Below the pieces are notes generated by a model. That model saw only the letters and a program-made list of their open reading frames with translations, ran no database searches and was not told where the DNA came from. Of a DNA stretch of 20,493 bases, positions 20,345 through 20,493 are shown piece by piece. Each line of letters starts with the position of its first letter. Position 1 is the first letter of the stretch. Source of the stretch: a virus. Position numbers and translations under genes: made by a program. The stretch is taken from the IMG/VR virus record IMGVR_UViG_3300009187_000094, positions 1 to 20,493 of that record. One strand, written 5' to 3'.

Positions 20345-20493
20345 TGTTTTAATACATTGTAATACGCAATACCATAACATCCAGATTCTGCAAGTCGAAG
20401 CGTATATCCCGCCTTGCCAATCCATTTATTTAAATTTTCCCGTGTTAATTCAACAGGATGCCCGTCATGTGCAGGAATGTCAATCCACTCAAA
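20341..20493 (-). CDS. Partial gene at the right edge (C-terminal 50 aa)
   Basis: An open minus-strand frame begins at the window edge and ends at the TGA 20343-20341, giving 50 residues with FEWIDIPAHDGHPVELTRE near the start and WIGKAGYTLRLAESGCYGIA in the middle. The stop overlaps the next ATG by 4 bases, which strongly supports that it is coding. The first part of the protein lies outside the window. No family is recognised from this tail. Confidence 0.72.
   Translation of the reverse strand, partial: FEWIDIPAHDGHPVELTRENLNKWIGKAGYTLRLAESGCYGIAYYNVLKQ

Overview
The window reads as part of the late region of a tailed double-stranded DNA bacteriophage, or of a prophage or metagenomic phage contig. 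Every convincing protein gene lies on the minus strand, so the biological order runs from the right end of the window to the left. Genes are tightly packed, with 4-base stop/start overlaps at 20341-20344, 20063-20066, 10041-10044, 2000-2003 and 549-552. No integrase, tRNA, transposon or CRISPR array was seen. The host is not identifiable. A lipobox lipoprotein in the lysis cassette suggests an envelope that carries lipoproteins, most likely Gram-negative. Almost all starts lack a Shine-Dalgarno and are preceded by A/T-rich sequence ending AATT-ATG or AAT-ATG, as is known for Bacteroidota and some other phyla; the host link is inference.

Right to left, the packaging and head module runs from 20493 to 12408: a partial gene, a 93-aa conserved phage-type protein, terminase large subunit, a cysteine-rich protein, an 806-aa portal, four small or medium virion-module proteins (265, 79, 52 and 84 aa) and a coiled-coil scaffold candidate. 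Next is a sugar-modification cassette (12349-8857) of four putative glycosyltransferases of different folds and a SAM methyltransferase, placed between scaffold and capsid genes. After an 854-base gap without a convincing gene come the major capsid protein, an 89-aa protein, a 670-aa fibre with YadA-head-like repeats, a 78-aa protein, a 549-aa collagen-like glycine-rich fibre and a 53-aa protein. The lysis cassette follows (two 2-TM proteins flanking a small lipoprotein, then a CHAP endolysin). Last are a calcineurin-like phosphoesterase, a winged-helix protein and a small HExxH metallopeptidase.

The most interesting part is the gap at 8003-8856. It carries a plus-strand transcription unit opposite to every gene: a TTGACA promoter, about 105 nt of RNA and a strong intrinsic terminator. 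That RNA folds into three hairpins. The first has a 7-nt loop, the second is capped by a GUAA (GNRA) tetraloop, and the third is the terminator, whose 7-nt loop is the exact reverse complement of the first loop, so a kissing-loop interaction is possible. The gap also holds a minus-strand terminator for the upstream operon, a back-to-back promoter region with a T7A7 inverted repeat, and a structured leader in front of the capsid gene.

How the parts may work together: terminase, portal, scaffold and capsid build and fill the head. Fibres with trimeric-adhesin and collagen architectures bind the host. The glycosyltransferases may decorate virion proteins (the Thr-rich collagen repeat is a plausible substrate) or host surface glycans. 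The lysis cassette releases progeny. No tail-tube, neck or tape-measure genes are visible, so they must lie outside the window or be unrecognisable.
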